In this document: positions 11,410 through 24,255 of the stretch, piece by piece
How positions within the stretch are numbered: the stretch's first letter is position 1
How the letters are laid out: each line of letters begins with the position of its first letter
Origin: Brachypterus glaber
Lineage: Eukaryota > Arthropoda > Insecta > Coleoptera > Kateretidae
Assembly: GCA_958510825.1 (NCBI GenBank)
Contig: OY294049.1
Location: 21,321,536-21,385,535 of the forward strand
Direction: 5' to 3'
Length of the DNA: 64,000 nt
Translations under genes and position numbers: made by a program
The notes under the pieces: model-generated
The model's database searches: none
Seen by the model: only the letters and a program-made list of their open reading frames with translations
What the model was told of the DNA's origin: nothing

Positions 11410-13642
11410 AAGGACAGAAATTTTTAATTTTAAACAAAATTATAAAAATATTAATTTATTATTCCATCAATCTATTTTCTAATCATCGTACAGAGTGATA
11501 TTGGTAGACTGACAGTTTCGGGCTGCTGGCCCTCTTCAGTACCAAGAGTCAACTCTGCACGCTGATTAAGAAAACGTTTTTAGACTTTACTTGCAAAAGG
11601 AATATAGCCATTAGATTGATGTAGACTTGTGCGCCATCTATTTCTAGATGTAGACAACTACTCATACCTCTCCTTATCTGGAGACTTTGAATGGTAGCAA
11701 GTTGAAGACTTGTGTGTCTCAAGCACATAGTACCACTAACGGGTGGTTAGACGTAAAATTAGTAAGGACAGAAATTTTTAATTTTAAACAAAATTATAAA
11801 AATATTAATTTATTATTCCATCAATCTATTTTCTAATCATCGTACAGAGTGATATTGGTAGACTGACAGTTTCGGGCTGCTGGCCCTCTTTAGTACCAAG
11901 AGTCAACTCTGCACGCTGATTAAGAAAACGTTTTTAGACTTCACTCGCAAAAGGAATATAGCCATTAGATTGATGTAGACTTGTGCGCCATCTATTTCTA
12001 CATGTAGACAACTACTCATACCTCTCCTTATCTGGAGACTTTGAATGGTAGCAAGTTGAAGACTTGTGTGTCTCAAGCACATAGTACCACTAACGGGTGG
12101 TTAGACGTAAAATTAGTAAGGACAGAAATTTTTAATTTTAAACAAAATTATAAAAATATTAATTTTTTCTACGACTGCTTTAGAATGTAAGCAAATACAC
12201 GCACTTTTCAAACACAGAATGAATCCATTCTAGCTCTAGATGCGGTATGAATATTCCGTATCAAGTGTTAGAATGAGCACATGTAGTGCCATCTCTTATT
12301 TATAAAAGTAAATAAAACTGTAGCAAAATTAGCAAAAATATATATATATTTTACCATGAAATATTGAATAATTTAATGCAATTTAAAATTTTGGGTTAAA
12401 ATTACATAAAGTTTATTAGTTTTTCTTAATATTTGACCAGTTTTTTATCAATTTAGTTCAAAAAATTAAAACTGCTCCATCTATTGTTAAATATTTAAAC
12501 CTGATATCTGTCAACAATCTGACATAACCTTTAATTTTTGCATTATAATTTGTAAATATGTGCTAAAATTAAATAAAACTCTTTTTTAAATACTGATTTG
12601 ATAAAATTATTAAATAACATTAATTGCTTTATTTAAAAATATGTGTTTTGTTGAATTTGCAATGTCGAGTCACAAAAACCATTGTTTTTAACCTTGTCCG
12701 CAGTTTAAAGCCATACAGTGTTTCATATTTGCAGTCGAAGAAAAAGTATAGTCTACAACACGTATGGAATAGTCATTCCGCGCTCGCGGGACCGTCATAC
12801 TTGCCTGCCGGCTCGTATGACAAACTTTCCGCTCGCGCGGAATATTGTCTATTCCATACTAGTTATAGAATATACTATATTATTGCATCAATCTATTTTC
12901 TAATCATCGTACAGAGTGATATTGGTAGACTGACAGTTTCGGGCTGCTGGCCCTCTTCAGTACCAAGAGTCAACTCTGCACGCTGATTAAGAAAACGTTT
13001 TTAGACTTTACTCGCAAAAGGAATATAGCCATTAGATTGATGTAGACTTGTGCGCCATCTATTTCTAGATGTAGACAACTACTCATACCTCTCCTTATCT
13101 GGAGACTTTGAATGGTAGCAAGTTGAAGACTTGTGTGTCTCAAGCACATAGTACCACTAACGGGTGGTTAGACGTAAAATTAGTAAGGACAGAAATTTTT
13201 AATTTTAAACAAAATTATAAAAATATTAATTTATTATTCCATCAATCTATTTTCTAATCATCGTACAGAGTGATATTGGTAGACTGACAGTTTCGGGCTG
13301 CTGGCCCTCTTCAGTACCAAGAGTCAACTCTGCACGCTGATTAAGAAAACGTTTTTAGACTTTACTCGCAAAAGGAATATAGCCATTAGATTGATGTAGA
13401 CTTGTGCGCCATCTATTTCTAGATGTAGACAACTACTCATACCTCTCCTTATCTGGAGACTTTGAATGGTAGCAAGTTGAAGACTTGTGTGTCTCAAGCA
13501 CACAAGCACTAACGGGTGGTTAGACGTAAAATTAGTAAGGACAGAAGTTTTAATTTTAAACAAAATTATAAAAATATTAATTTATTATTCCATCAATCTA
13601 TTTTCTAATCATCGTACAGAGTGATATTGGTAGACTGACAGA
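11410..13642. repeat. 354-bp tandem array, about four and a third copies, interrupted by a 711-bp insertion
   Basis: Units start at 11410, 11764, 12118 (split), 13185 and 13537 (partial). Each carries GTACAGAGTGATATTGGTAG, GGGCTGCTGGCCCTCTTCAG and AAGAAAACGTTTTTAGAC. Copies are very similar, so the array is young or homogenised. There is no sign of a transposase or RNA gene. Confidence 0.88.
12166..12876. mobile_element. 711-bp insertion splitting one unit of the 354-bp array
   Basis: Array sequence stops at about 12166 and resumes at about 12877 inside the same unit. The insert includes a GC-rich imperfect hairpin with TATGGAATAG/CTATTCCATA ends (12763-12858) and CGCGCTCGCGG/CGCTCGCGCGG inner arms. 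Its element class is unknown. Confidence 0.6.
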
Positions 13643-14984
13643 ATAATAAACGTTTATTTACATTATAAATGTAAAAATAGTTTTATTTTGAATAAATACA
13701 GCTCGAATTATATTAAATAATTGTTCTACACGAAATATTTTGGGATAAATTTAATTTTGTTCAGTTGAGCCTAAAACACATGCCAGATGTGTATTTGCAG
13801 GGCATTTCTAATGGTTCTGCAACTTTTTACCCGACTACAGCAATGCGGACGGAGGGTTATGTTTTTATCCACAATCATTTAGAAATAAGCTAATTACATA
13901 CATACAAAAGTTGGAAAATTAATTACACTGCTCTACAATTTTTTTTTTAAATTTTCCAGGGACCTTTTAGTTGGCTTTATTTAATGCGCTGATTTCGGAA
14001 CCTTTTTTTGTTTTTATCGATCAGCTCGTTTTTATTTTTTTGAGTTATAGCGCAGTGTTTTTTTGCCTATAGTTGTAGTCAAAAAAATAATGAAAGTCTA
14101 ATTAATTTTTTTACCGTGGATTGGTTCTCTATTAATGGGGCTCTAAGAAAATAGCGTCAGATACAAATTTAAATTAAATTTCTTATTTCTAAAATATATA
14201 TTAAATTATATATTAAATTTACAGGCAAGTTAGCTGTGATTTCTGAAATATCACTAAGTGCTGCCTCTGGTGGTAATTTAACGAAGTAAATATGAGGGGT
14301 TCAGAGCAGAAGTCCATACGGACTTTTTCCACTTCTGGCCTAAACCCCTGATATATAACGTTATGTTATAGTTTTTTAGATAAAATTTTTATTTATGTCG
14401 AATAAATATTTATATTCAATATATTTAATATGTTTATATTTTCTAAAATTGTTAATATTAAATAAAAGTTAAATTTTATTTTATTTTTGTGGATGTCGCC
14501 AACCAATGTTTATAAATTTAAAGATGGTGTCAGTTTTGTTCTAAAAAATTAAATATACAATTGTGAAAAAAATAGGTATAATTGTGAATAAAATAGTATA
14601 CAAACATCGGCGGAACATTTCATTTTTCCTTCGGGAATTAGCAGACCGCGGGGCTACGCCCATTGGAGCGAAAGGGTTAAGGACACTTGGGAGAGTCAAA
14701 TGAAGTCAACGCATAGTTAAAACAATATTTATGATACTACAGTAACTATAACAGCCGTTGATTTCAGGGGACAAAACTTTGAATAAGGAAAGTTTGTTTA
14801 TGGAAAGAAATGTTCCTTAGGGAATATGTCTACGTAAAATTTATTTTTAAATTAAATTGTCATCTCATATTTTTATACTATTCACAGCGCCTCGCTAGTT
14901 TCGAATTTTCAAAAATTTTCAGAAATCGCCCTAGACAAAAAATTCTTGGATATTTGTTTGATAAACAAATAAGCAACTTTTTTT
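13643..14984. other. Non-coding interval with a small hairpin
   Basis: No gene is seen. 14295-14349 folds as AGGGGTT/AACCCCT with an inner AAGTCC/GGACTT pair. A GGAGCGAAAGGGTTAA string near 14665 resembles the ends of the MITE at 28988-29143. Confidence 0.4.
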
Positions 14985-15360
14985 TTAGATGTCCTTCCGT
15001 CTGTCTGTCCATTCGTCCGTCCGATGTCAGGATTTTTGTGAACACGATAACTCAAGAATGAATAATGCAATCGACTTGAAATTTGCAGGAAAAATCAAGT
15101 TCTATTGTTTTTGAAAGTTATCCCCACAAAAACAAAAAAGTTAAAAAAAAAATAAAAAAAAAACATAATTTTCAATTTTTTTTTATTTTTTCGTATTTCG
15201 CAAAAGGAAAATAAAAACCTAACAAAATCTTTTTACATTTTTTTTTGAAAATTTTTTTTTCAATTTTGTTTTTGTTTTTGTTTTTCAAAAAAAGATCTTT
15301 AAAAAAAGATATATTTTTTTTTAATTAATTTTTTTGAAGTTTTTTTTTATTTTTTTTTAC
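14985..15360 (+). repeat. Dispersed repeat family R, plus-strand copy
   Basis: It contains GTCTGTCTGTCC, CGTCCGTCCGATGTC, AACACGATAACTCAAGAATG and AAATCAAGTTCTATTG, then long A and T runs. The order matches the copies at 27139 and 61820. Confidence 0.6.
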
Positions 15361-17135
15361 TACGTCACTCAGAAGCTCATACATCGGCTAACCTTGTGTA
15401 ATATTATTAAATATATATGCATTCTGGATAGTGTGATGCATCTACATGAAGTTTTTTACCATCTGTCAGATTGTTTTTTCACAAAAGATTGTACGCGCCA
15501 TAGCTGGACTGGACTGGACTTTTGCCCAGACTTTTCCAGCAATAATGTTGTTTGTGGACTTGATGTAGGAGAAAGATACATACATTGTCTACTATCTCTG
15601 GTAAAACAATAGATCTAATGGACCCAAGAATTAAAACGGCAAAATCAGGTGAAAACTAAATAAATCCTCCAGTTCCAAAATCGAATGAAGGACACTTTAT
15701 CATTATGTAATTCTCTTCTCAAAAAGTTAAACAAAATAAAAATTAAAGTTTAGTAAAACTTTGATAAAAAAAAATCTGGTTGGGGCAACCAGATAAATAA
15801 GGAACAACCAGAGTTCTGGGCAACAACCGCAACAAGTTGCATCTTTATAGTTTTAAATTTTGTTTCTGTATCAGAGGCTGGAGTAGAACAATTAAGAAGA
15901 TTAATTGATGGAATGTTATAGAATAGAAATTTTACGGAGTACCTAGAATTGTTAAAAGTAAGGATATTATGGAATAGGGTTGTAATGGGTAGAAAAAGTA
16001 AGAGTATGAATTTTAGTCTGCTAAAAAAATACTTATTACTTTCTTGCGTTAGTAAAAAAATTTCAAAAAATTTGTATTTATTTTTTTACGTTTCTGGACG
16101 TTTTATATCTAAAAAATATGATTTCCGTCAAAAATAAATTTCTGTCTGTCGGTCTGTATGTGTCCTGGAAATTTGTGACCAAGATAACTCACGAACGCTT
16201 CGGGCTATATACTTCAAATTTGGACCATAGGTTGATTATCCAAAGTTCTAGGCTGGGATTGTTTTTGGTAAAAATCGGATTGGGGTCAGGGGGTAAAAAA
16301 AAAATGTTTTCAGTTTATTTTTTGTTTAACGAAAAAAAATAAACTTTTTAAAAAAAAAATTTTGAAAAGCGAAAAAAAAATTATTTTTTTAATTTTTTTC
16401 GTTTTTGATTTTAACGAACCTAGGCCTATAGGGGAAAGTATTATTTTGTTGGCAGCAGTATTTTTTATTTTTATTGGATTCTTCAGCTTTTGGAACAAAA
16501 AGACTTATTTAATGTTGCATCTGCAGATTAACGTGGTCCCTACCAATTACAGATCGGTTGTTTGTGTCTGTGTGATTGGAATAAGATATCTCTCTAATCG
16601 GATGTTTGCCGAAGTAATGAACCTCCTCAATGTGCCAGTCACATTCACCCTTCTTACACTTCTTTAACTGCCTATTCTGTTGATAAAGTGGTCTTAAACT
16701 AGACGTAAATTTATATTATCAAATCTTACCTTAAACTTATCTTACTTTTCACTCGTTTAATGAGGCTATTTAATCATTTTTACCGCTTTAGAATGCTTTT
16801 CAAATATCCCAAGTCATTTTTAAAACCTCTTTATCCAATGGAAATAAAATACAATGTGACATTTCAAAAATTTAAGAATTCAGCGTTTCCTTTTGATATT
16901 ATATTTCTGTATCCTTTTTATTAATATTCAAGAAAAATTAAAACTTAGAAGTATTTTATATATACAAAATAAATCAGAATACTAAAGAAAACAATATAAA
17001 ATGGCAGCTTAGTAGGAGTAACCTGTCTTAAAAGCCGCCGTGTCTACAGATCTGCCAGGACAAGCATACTGAAGATGAGGTGGGAGCGAACGTGTTAAGT
17101 AAGCTCTCAAGTCTTAGTATGTGACCCAGCATTAG
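15361..17135. other. Non-coding interval, with another R-like segment
   Basis: GTCTGTCGGTCTGTATG at about 16141, followed by CAAGATAACTCACGAACG, is a diverged R copy with A/T runs to about 16410. Nothing else recognisable is seen. Confidence 0.4.
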
Positions 17136-17344
17136 GGGCTGTCCATATATTACGTAACGCAAATTGTACCAAAATTCATACACTTCATGCCCCGTTTCTG
17201 GCGTTATTAAAAGATGTAGAGATTTCATATTTTGGCTACCCTCCCCCAACTAGGGGGGTAGCCAAAACATAAAATCTCTACAGCCTTTAATAACGGGGTA
17301 TGAATTTTGGTACAATTTGCGTAACGTAATATATGGACAGCCCC
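17136..17344. mobile_element. 209-bp palindromic MITE with TTA target duplication, PIF/Harbinger-like
   Basis: Near-perfect inverted arms start GGGGCTGTCCATATATTACG. They are flanked by TTA at 17133-17135 and 17345-17347. A 3-bp TTA duplication and G-rich ends fit the PIF/Harbinger type. It has no ORF. Confidence 0.75.
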
Positions 17345-17812
17345 TTACTAACTAGTAACATTAAACAATAATCAAGACCATACCAAGAAAAATCAAATAA
17401 ATATACTATGTTTTTATAATTAATCTATAACATGTTGTTATATTGTCATTTATAGTAAATCAACTAAATATTTGTAAAAAATATTACCAGTTTTCCAGCA
17501 TAAGCTATTTATGATAAATAGTTGTATAAATATATGACTATGACTATGATTATTTCCCTCATATATTTTAAACCAATCAGATTTCAAGAAAATGTCATAA
17601 TTGACCAATCCTGTTAATTTAGGAGCGATTAAATAGCTTCTCGCTATTTAGATAAGTGACTATTATGTCAATAGCTCCAAATTAAGAATTTAGTAATATA
17701 CGTATTTTCCTTAATGTAAAAAAGTGAAATTATTTTTGAAAACTAAAAATTAATCGATAGTGAGTAATTCTACCTCTGTTGGCTATATCAAATCGCAAAT
17801 AAAATTAAAATT

Positions 17813-17981
17813 AAGCCAATTAACTGACCTTGTTCCAAGACATCCCATAAATCCGAAAGAACTTGCTAGTTTCCTTACGAGAGGAAAATTTGGTTGACGA
17901 TCAATTACTACTCTACCAAGCATGTCCCAGACATGCTCAACAGAGTTAAACAAGACAATGAGACAGCGGCGGGCCATTTTT
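17813..17981 (-). pseudogene. Tc1-like (IS630/Tc1/mariner) transposase C-terminal fragment
   Basis: The minus strand reads NSVEHVWDMLGRVVIDRQPN followed by FPLVRKLASSFGF. It matches the conserved block around the third catalytic residue of DD34E transposases, normally of the form NPIEHxWDxLxR; the Glu of VEHVW would be that acidic residue. Upstream, ARRCLIVLFNS still resembles the preceding Pro-rich block but is degraded. No N-terminal helix-turn-helix or first two catalytic Asp residues are nearby, so it is a relic. The left edge of the 1.52 kb triplication (17910) cuts through this fragment. Only the EHVWDMLGRV end is therefore repeated, near 19433-19505 and 20957-21028. Confidence 0.75.
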
Positions 17982-19432
17982 TGTTTTACGATTATTTTTT
18001 TTATAGAAACCAAAATATCCTTAACTTTTTTCGATCAGTGTATTTCATTCGAAAATGTAGATAACGAGGATCTAATCAGTTTCAAAATTACAACTCACAT
18101 GGAACTTATGGGACAAGTTTTGCCTCATGAATATTCATATTTCGACATTGCGGCTCTCTGCAAAATCTCTGTGCCTGAAGAGCTTAAGTAGTAATTTAAT
18201 TCTGCTAAAATGAATTAACAGGATTTAGAGCAAATCTTTAGCTTTTTTCGTTTTTTTTTATTTTTTATAATTGACCCATTTTCACAATGGCTTAGATTAA
18301 GCAGGCAATTTTTTAATTAAAACGCAGGAGAATTTATAATATAGCCAATAGAGTGGTTATTAAATAGTTATTTTCTTAACTGGTCTATTAAGTGTATTTT
18401 TGTTTTGTTTGTTTGTTTGTTCCCACCTCAAGTCAAAAACTACCAGACCGATTTTAACGATCGAGACAGCAAAAGATTCGCTAGCATATGCAACAATTAT
18501 GTTTTATTGGTTTTAGCGAGTGAATTGTTTAAATTTTACTAATAAACCTCGTTTAACAAGCGAAAATATGATTTTTTTTTGTATTTTTTTTAGTAAAAAT
18601 AATTTATTTGGACCAATAATAGTAATATATCTGATAAATATTTCATATATTATACAATTAATTTATGGGTCAGCCCTTAATGGGTTAATTACGCGAGTGA
18701 CATAGGTAATAAAAAAATTTAGTTTTGTTTTGTCGGGTGTTTTAGCACCTCCGTTTTTTAATAAACTTCTTTTGCCATATTTCCTACTACATTTAAAATT
18801 TGGAACTTATGGGTATGGAGCGACACTTAAGCGATAAAAAGATACCTGCAAACCAAATGTCATCAAAACTAAAAAAAAAATGACCTCCTTAATTACGCGG
18901 GATTTGTTTTTTTTACATTTTTTATTATGATATTCGTAATAAGCGGTACCAAAATTATTCGTATGCAAATATTTACATTTTTGACCCACTTCTGGTTTTC
19001 CAAGTTCACTCAAATCAATATTCCTTTCACTTCTGAGAAAAACATAGGTTGTTTTTTGTCTTCTGAGGACCCAAACAATGATTTTATAGGGGTCAGAAAC
19101 ATTTCGCAGCAAGGGCAAAAGTCGCTGCTTTCTGGCATCCTCCTTTGGTGCAAATCATCCTTAGACAATTCCAAACAAATATAGGGAGACTCCAAAAAAA
19201 TATAATATATAAGGACCACCCTTAGGCCCTAATAGCCGCTATCCTTTTAAATTATACGGACTTCAACGTTTTGGATTTTAAATTAATTTTTAAATAGAAA
19301 TATTGCTTTAATTAAGAATAGTTTTATCTACACGGTGTTTGCAGTCTTATGGCATATATTGAAGGTATTGATTCTATATTATAAAATATGAAAAACCAGC
19401 ATGGGATCATACTCTACCAAACATGGGATCAT
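17910..19432. repeat. 1.52 kb tandem triplication, unit 1
   Basis: This is the first of three head-to-tail units (periods 1523 and 1524). It begins inside the Tc1-like fragment and ends in about 80 bp of a MITE terminus (TA then CACGGTGTTTGCAGTC). It contains a TTTG-repeat stretch near 18405 and a GGACCACCC MITE end near 19214. Short ORFs inside are repeated identically because the DNA is, and none resembles a known protein. Confidence 0.92.
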
Positions 19433-20956
19433 ACTCTACCAAGCATGTCCCAGACATGCTCAACAGAGTTAAACAAGACAATGAGACAGCGGCGGGCCAT
19501 TTTTTGTTTTACGATTATTTTTTTTATAGAAACCAAAATATCCTTAACTTTTTTCGATCAGTGTATTTCATTCGAAAATGTAGATAACGAGGATCTAATC
19601 AGTTTCAAAATTACAACTCACATGGAACTTATGGGACAAGTTTTGCCTCATGAATATTCATATTTCGACATTGCGGCTCTCTGCAAAATCTCTGTGCCTG
19701 AAGAGCTTAAGTAGTAATTTAATTCTGCTAAAATGAATTAACAGGATTTAGAGCAAATCTTTAGCTTTTTTCGTTTTTTTTTTATTTTTTATAATTGACC
19801 CATTTTCACAATGGCTTAGATTAAGCAGGCAATTTTTTAATTAAAACGCAGGAGAATTTATAATATAGCCAATAGAGTGGTTATTAAATAGTTATTTTCT
19901 TAACTGGTCTATTAAGTGTATTTTTGTTTTGTTTGTTTGTTTGTTCCCACCTCAAGTCAAAAACTACCAGACCGATTTTAACGATCGAGACAGCAAAAGA
20001 TTCGCTAGCATATGCAACAATTATGTTTTATTGGTTTTAGCGAGTGAATTGTTTAAATTTTACTAATAAACCTCGTTTAACAAGCGAAAATATGATTTTT
20101 TTTTGTATTTTTTTTAGTAAAAATAATTTATTTGGACCAATAATAGTAATATATCTGATAAATATTTCATATATTATACAATTAATTTATGGGTCAGCCC
20201 TTAATGGGTTAATTACGCGAGTGACATAGGTAATAAAAAAATTTAGTTTTGTTTTGTCGGGTGTTTTAGCACCTCCGTTTTTTAATAAACTTCTTTTGCC
20301 ATATTTCCTACTACATTTAAAATTTGGAACTTATGGGTATGGAGCGACACTTAAGCGATAAAAAGATACCTGCAAACCAAATGTCATCAAAACTAAAAAA
20401 AAAATGACCTCCTTAATTACGCGGGATTTGTTTTTTTTACATTTTTTATTATGATATTCGTAATAAGCGGTACCAAAATTATTCGTATGCAAATATTTAC
20501 ATTTTTGACCCACTTCTGGTTTTCCAAGTTCACTCAAATCAATATTCCTTTCACTTCTGAGAAAAACATAGGTTGTTTTTTGTCTTCTGAGGACCCAAAC
20601 AATGATTTTATAGGGGTCAGAAACATTTCGCAGCAAGGGCAAAAGTCGCTGCTTTCTGGCATCCTCCTTTGGTGCAAATCATCCTTAGACAATTCCAAAC
20701 AAATATAGGGAGACTCCAAAAAAATATAATATATAAGGACCACCCTTAGGCCCTAATAGCCGCTATCCTTTTAAATTATACGGACTTCAACGTTTTGGAT
20801 TTTAAATTAATTTTTAAATAGAAATATTGCTTTAATTAAGAATAGTTTTATCTACACGGTGTTTGCAGTCTTATGGCATATATTGAAGGTATTGATTCTA
20901 TATTATAAAATATGAAAAACCAGCATGGGATCATACTCTACCAAACATGGGATCAT
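19433..20956. repeat. 1.52 kb tandem triplication, unit 2
   Basis: It is nearly identical to unit 1, differing mainly in a homopolymer-T length. It is preceded by the 19401-19440 junction, in which a 22-bp segment is present twice in slightly different form. Confidence 0.92.
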
Positions 20957-22458
20957 ACTCTACCAAGCATGTCCCAGACATGCTCAACAGAGTTAAACAA
21001 GACAATGAGACAGCGGCGGGCCATTTTTTGTTTTACGATTATTTTTTTTATAGAAACCAAAATATCCTTAACTTTTTTCGATCAGTGTATTTCATTCGAA
21101 AATGTAGATAACGAGGATCTAATCAGTTTCAAAATTACAACTCACATGGAACTTATGGGACAAGTTTTGCCTCATGAATATTCATATTTCGACATTGCGG
21201 CTCTCTGCAAAATCTCTGTGCCTGAAGAGCTTAAGTAGTAATTTAATTCTGCTAAAATGAATTAACAGGATTTAGAGCAAATCTTTAGCTTTTTTCGTTT
21301 TTTTTTATTTTTTATAATTGACCCATTTTCACAATGGCTTAGATTAAGCAGGCAATTTTTTAATTAAAACGCAGGAGAATTTATAATATAGCCAATAGAG
21401 TGGTTATTAAATAGTTATTTTCTTAACTGGTCTATTAAGTGTATTTTTGTTTTGTTTGTTTGTTTGTTCCCACCTCAAGTCAAAAACTACCAGACCGATT
21501 TTAACGATCGAGACAGCAAAAGATTCGCTAGCATATGCAACAATTATGTTTTATTGGTTTTAGCGAGTGAATTGTTTAAATTTTACTAATAAACCTCGTT
21601 TAACAAGCGAAAATATGATTTTTTTTTGTATTTTTTTTAGTAAAAATAATTTATTTGGACCAATAATAGTAATATATCTGATAAATATTTCATATATTAT
21701 ACAATTAATTTATGGGTCAGCCCTTAATGGGTTAATTACGCGAGTGACATAGGTAATAAAAAATTTTAGTTTTGTTTTGTCGGGTGTTTTAGCACCTCCG
21801 TTTTTTAATAAACTTCTTTTGCCATATTTCCTACTACATTTAAAATTTGGAACTTATGGGTATGGAGCGACACTTAAGCGATAAAAAGATACCTGCAAAC
21901 CAAATGTCATCAAAACTAAAAAAAAAATGACCTCCTTAATTACGCGGGATTTGTTTTTTTTACATTTTTTATTATGATATTCGTAATAAGCGGTACCAAA
22001 ATTATTCGTATGCAAATATTTACATTTTTGACCCACTTCTGGTTTTCCAAGTTCACTCAAATCAATATTCCTTTCACTTCTGAGAAAAACATAGGTTGTT
22101 TTTTGTCTTCTGAGGACCCAAACAATGATTTTATAGGGGTCAGAAACATTTCGCAGCAAGGGCAAAAGTCGCTGCTTTCTGGCATCCTCCTTTGGTGCAA
22201 ATCATCCTTAGACAATTCCAAACAAATATAGGGAGACTCCAAAAAAATATAATATATAAGGACCACCCTTAGGCCCTAATAGCCGCTATCCTTTTAAATT
22301 ATACGGACTTCAACGTTTTGGATTTTAAATTAATTTTTAAATAGAAATATTGCTTTAATTAAGAATAGTTTTATCTACACGGTGTTTGCAGTCTTATGGG
22401 ATATATTGAAGGTATTGATTCTATATTATAAAATATGAAAAACCAGCATGGGATCATA
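20957..22458. repeat. 1.52 kb tandem triplication, unit 3
   Basis: The third unit follows the same junction (20925-20964). Its right end reads on into the complete MITE whose terminus was captured in units 1 and 2. The parental breakpoint is therefore near 22458. Confidence 0.9.
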
Positions 22459-22925
22459 GGTCCGGAAAGGAACTCTAAGAGAGTTACAACCCTATAAAAT
22501 TGTACTAAATATAGGGTTTTTAATTAATAACTCTGGTACCCTTTGAGATAAACCTACGAGTTTTTCATGTATACTAGTATTAATAAGGGTAATTAGTTTA
22601 TGTTAATTTTTTTTTGAGTCTATCCAGAGGCATGGCTAGACAGACAAAATGTGTGAAGCTTAACAAATTTTTGCCCCAAACTTTTCATGTAGACTTTTTT
22701 TGGATTCAGAGTGAAAAACATAGATTCCTTGAGTAAAAATGCATATAAAATGTCATATAATGTAGCACTGTAGGATCAACCTTTAAAAAATAATTAAGTG
22801 GAAGTAAATGTTTGTGCCACCTTAAATATTACTTTTTAAGGGGCTATTACTCCTTTAATATTAAATTTAGGTGTTTCGGTGAAGAATACTTTTTTGTTTA
22901 GTTTTAAATGAAGAAACGCCCCCCT
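22378..22925. mobile_element. TA-target MITE, asymmetric family (CACGGTG end)
   Basis: One end follows TA at 22376 and begins CACGGTGTTTGCAGTC. The other end is near 22925, with CCCCCCTG followed by CA. It is homologous in inverted orientation to 28290-28717, and also to 31740-32212. No transposase ORF is present. Confidence 0.6.
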
Positions 22926-23989
22926 GCATTAAAATTTTATTAATACTTTATTTTTTCCCCATTCAATAGGGGCTTATTTACGGACATATTATATTTTGTG
23001 ACGTAGAATACTATCCATAGGATAATATTTTATGATTTAATCTTTTCTTTATTCTGGTTTTAGTAAGGTTTTATAATGAAAGAATAAAAATTAAATTTAC
23101 TATTTATAACTTTTTTTTCTTATCAAACAAAATCAATGGAGAGAACCTAGCACAAGCCAAAGGCTCTACATGACTATGTACCTAAACCAAAATAAATTAA
23201 TAAATCTACTAAAGACTTGACTATACTGATATTTGATAATTGTCATCCCCTGTCCTGCATACCGTTTACCGAACTCTCCTAAATTCAGCTTAAAAAAAAT
23301 TATCAGCGAGCTTTTTCACTGTCAAATTTTTTTCAAAGCTTAAAAATATATGCCGATTTTTTGTGGAGCAGCGGTTACTAACCAAGTTAGGGAAATATGT
23401 ATTTCTCTCTCTTTTTAACTCATCAATTAAACAGAGAAAGAGTAACATACTGGTTAACCGGCGTTACCACAAAAAATTGACTATAGTCTGGTTCAGAGTA
23501 ACTAACGATTTTTTTTTATGTTACGGGTGGAAACACCTGTTATTAAAATCGATCCAAAAATCAATTTTTTTGCATTTTCGTGTTTAGAATGTCATGAAAA
23601 TGTGAAAAAGTGGGTATTAAAAAAATGTCTGTCTGCGGGTCTGTCTGTATTGTAAACCCTATAACTTTTGAACGGAATTTGAAAAATTCTTTCACCAAAG
23701 GACCTTTTCTATTTGCGTCACATCAAATATCGTTAAAAACTATAATTTTTAGCGATCTCACTTATTATTTTTGCATAAATGAAAATTATGTTTAATTTCC
23801 TACAAAAACACATGTTATTATTTTTATCATAGGGCTATTAGTTTCCGAGATATAGGCATTTTAATAAATTTTGATATATTTATACATATTTAATTAGATG
23901 TCAAATTTTGACACTAGCAAAAATTCAGTTAGGTAAAATAAAATTGTAATGTCTTTGAATAAATTTATATCTGTAGAAGAAAATGACTT
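22926..23989. other. Non-coding interval with repeat fragments
   Basis: It contains an inverted fragment of the GGAGAGCCCC family (about 23138), a CTGTCTGCGGGTCTGTCTGT string at 23626, and a segment (23690-23960) mirrored at 55495-55720. No gene is seen. Confidence 0.45.
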
Positions 23990-24255
23990 TTATATTTAGT
24001 TTTAAGATAGTTGCCTAACGCGTTTTCGAAAATTTCTTTTTCATCATCAGGGCGATTGGCATTGTCAGTACCACTTTTTAGTCACAATGAATTAATTTGA
24101 CCATCTCATTCATTTTAAATTAGTATGTTAAATATCCTAATATCTTCACCTCCTATAATTGTGACTAAAAAGTGGTACTGATGCATTTCGCCCTGATGAT
24201 GAAAAAGCAATTTTCAAAAACGAGTTAGGCAACTATCTTAAAACTAAATATATAC
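23990..24255. mobile_element. Inverted repeat carrying hammerhead-like cores in both arms
   Basis: The arms of about 95 bp end in GTTTTAAGATAGTTGCCTAA and its complement. Each arm contains CTGATGATGAAAAAG and a TTTTC string in the order expected of a hammerhead core. Confidence 0.65.
24013..24053 (-). ncRNA. Candidate minimal hammerhead ribozyme core (Penelope-like type)
   Basis: On the minus strand, GCC is followed by CUGAUGA, U and a 5-bp stem II (GAAAA/UUUUC). GAAA follows, then a short stem III in the palindrome ACGCGU, then UA and GGC. The catalytic core nucleotides and the UH site are present. Stem I is only about 3 bp. Penelope-like elements are known to carry hammerheads with very short stems; membership here is inferred. 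The mirrored copy (24190-24230, plus) has lost GAAA. Confidence 0.45.

Noticed and set aside
12624..12986. 120-codon frame
   Set aside because: It runs from an insertion into the 354-bp repeat, so the frame is fortuitous.
18520..22266. Sets of 61-108-codon frames repeated three times
   Set aside because: They repeat only because the DNA is triplicated; the frames lie on both strands and overlap each other. Except for the small Tc1-like piece they resemble no protein.
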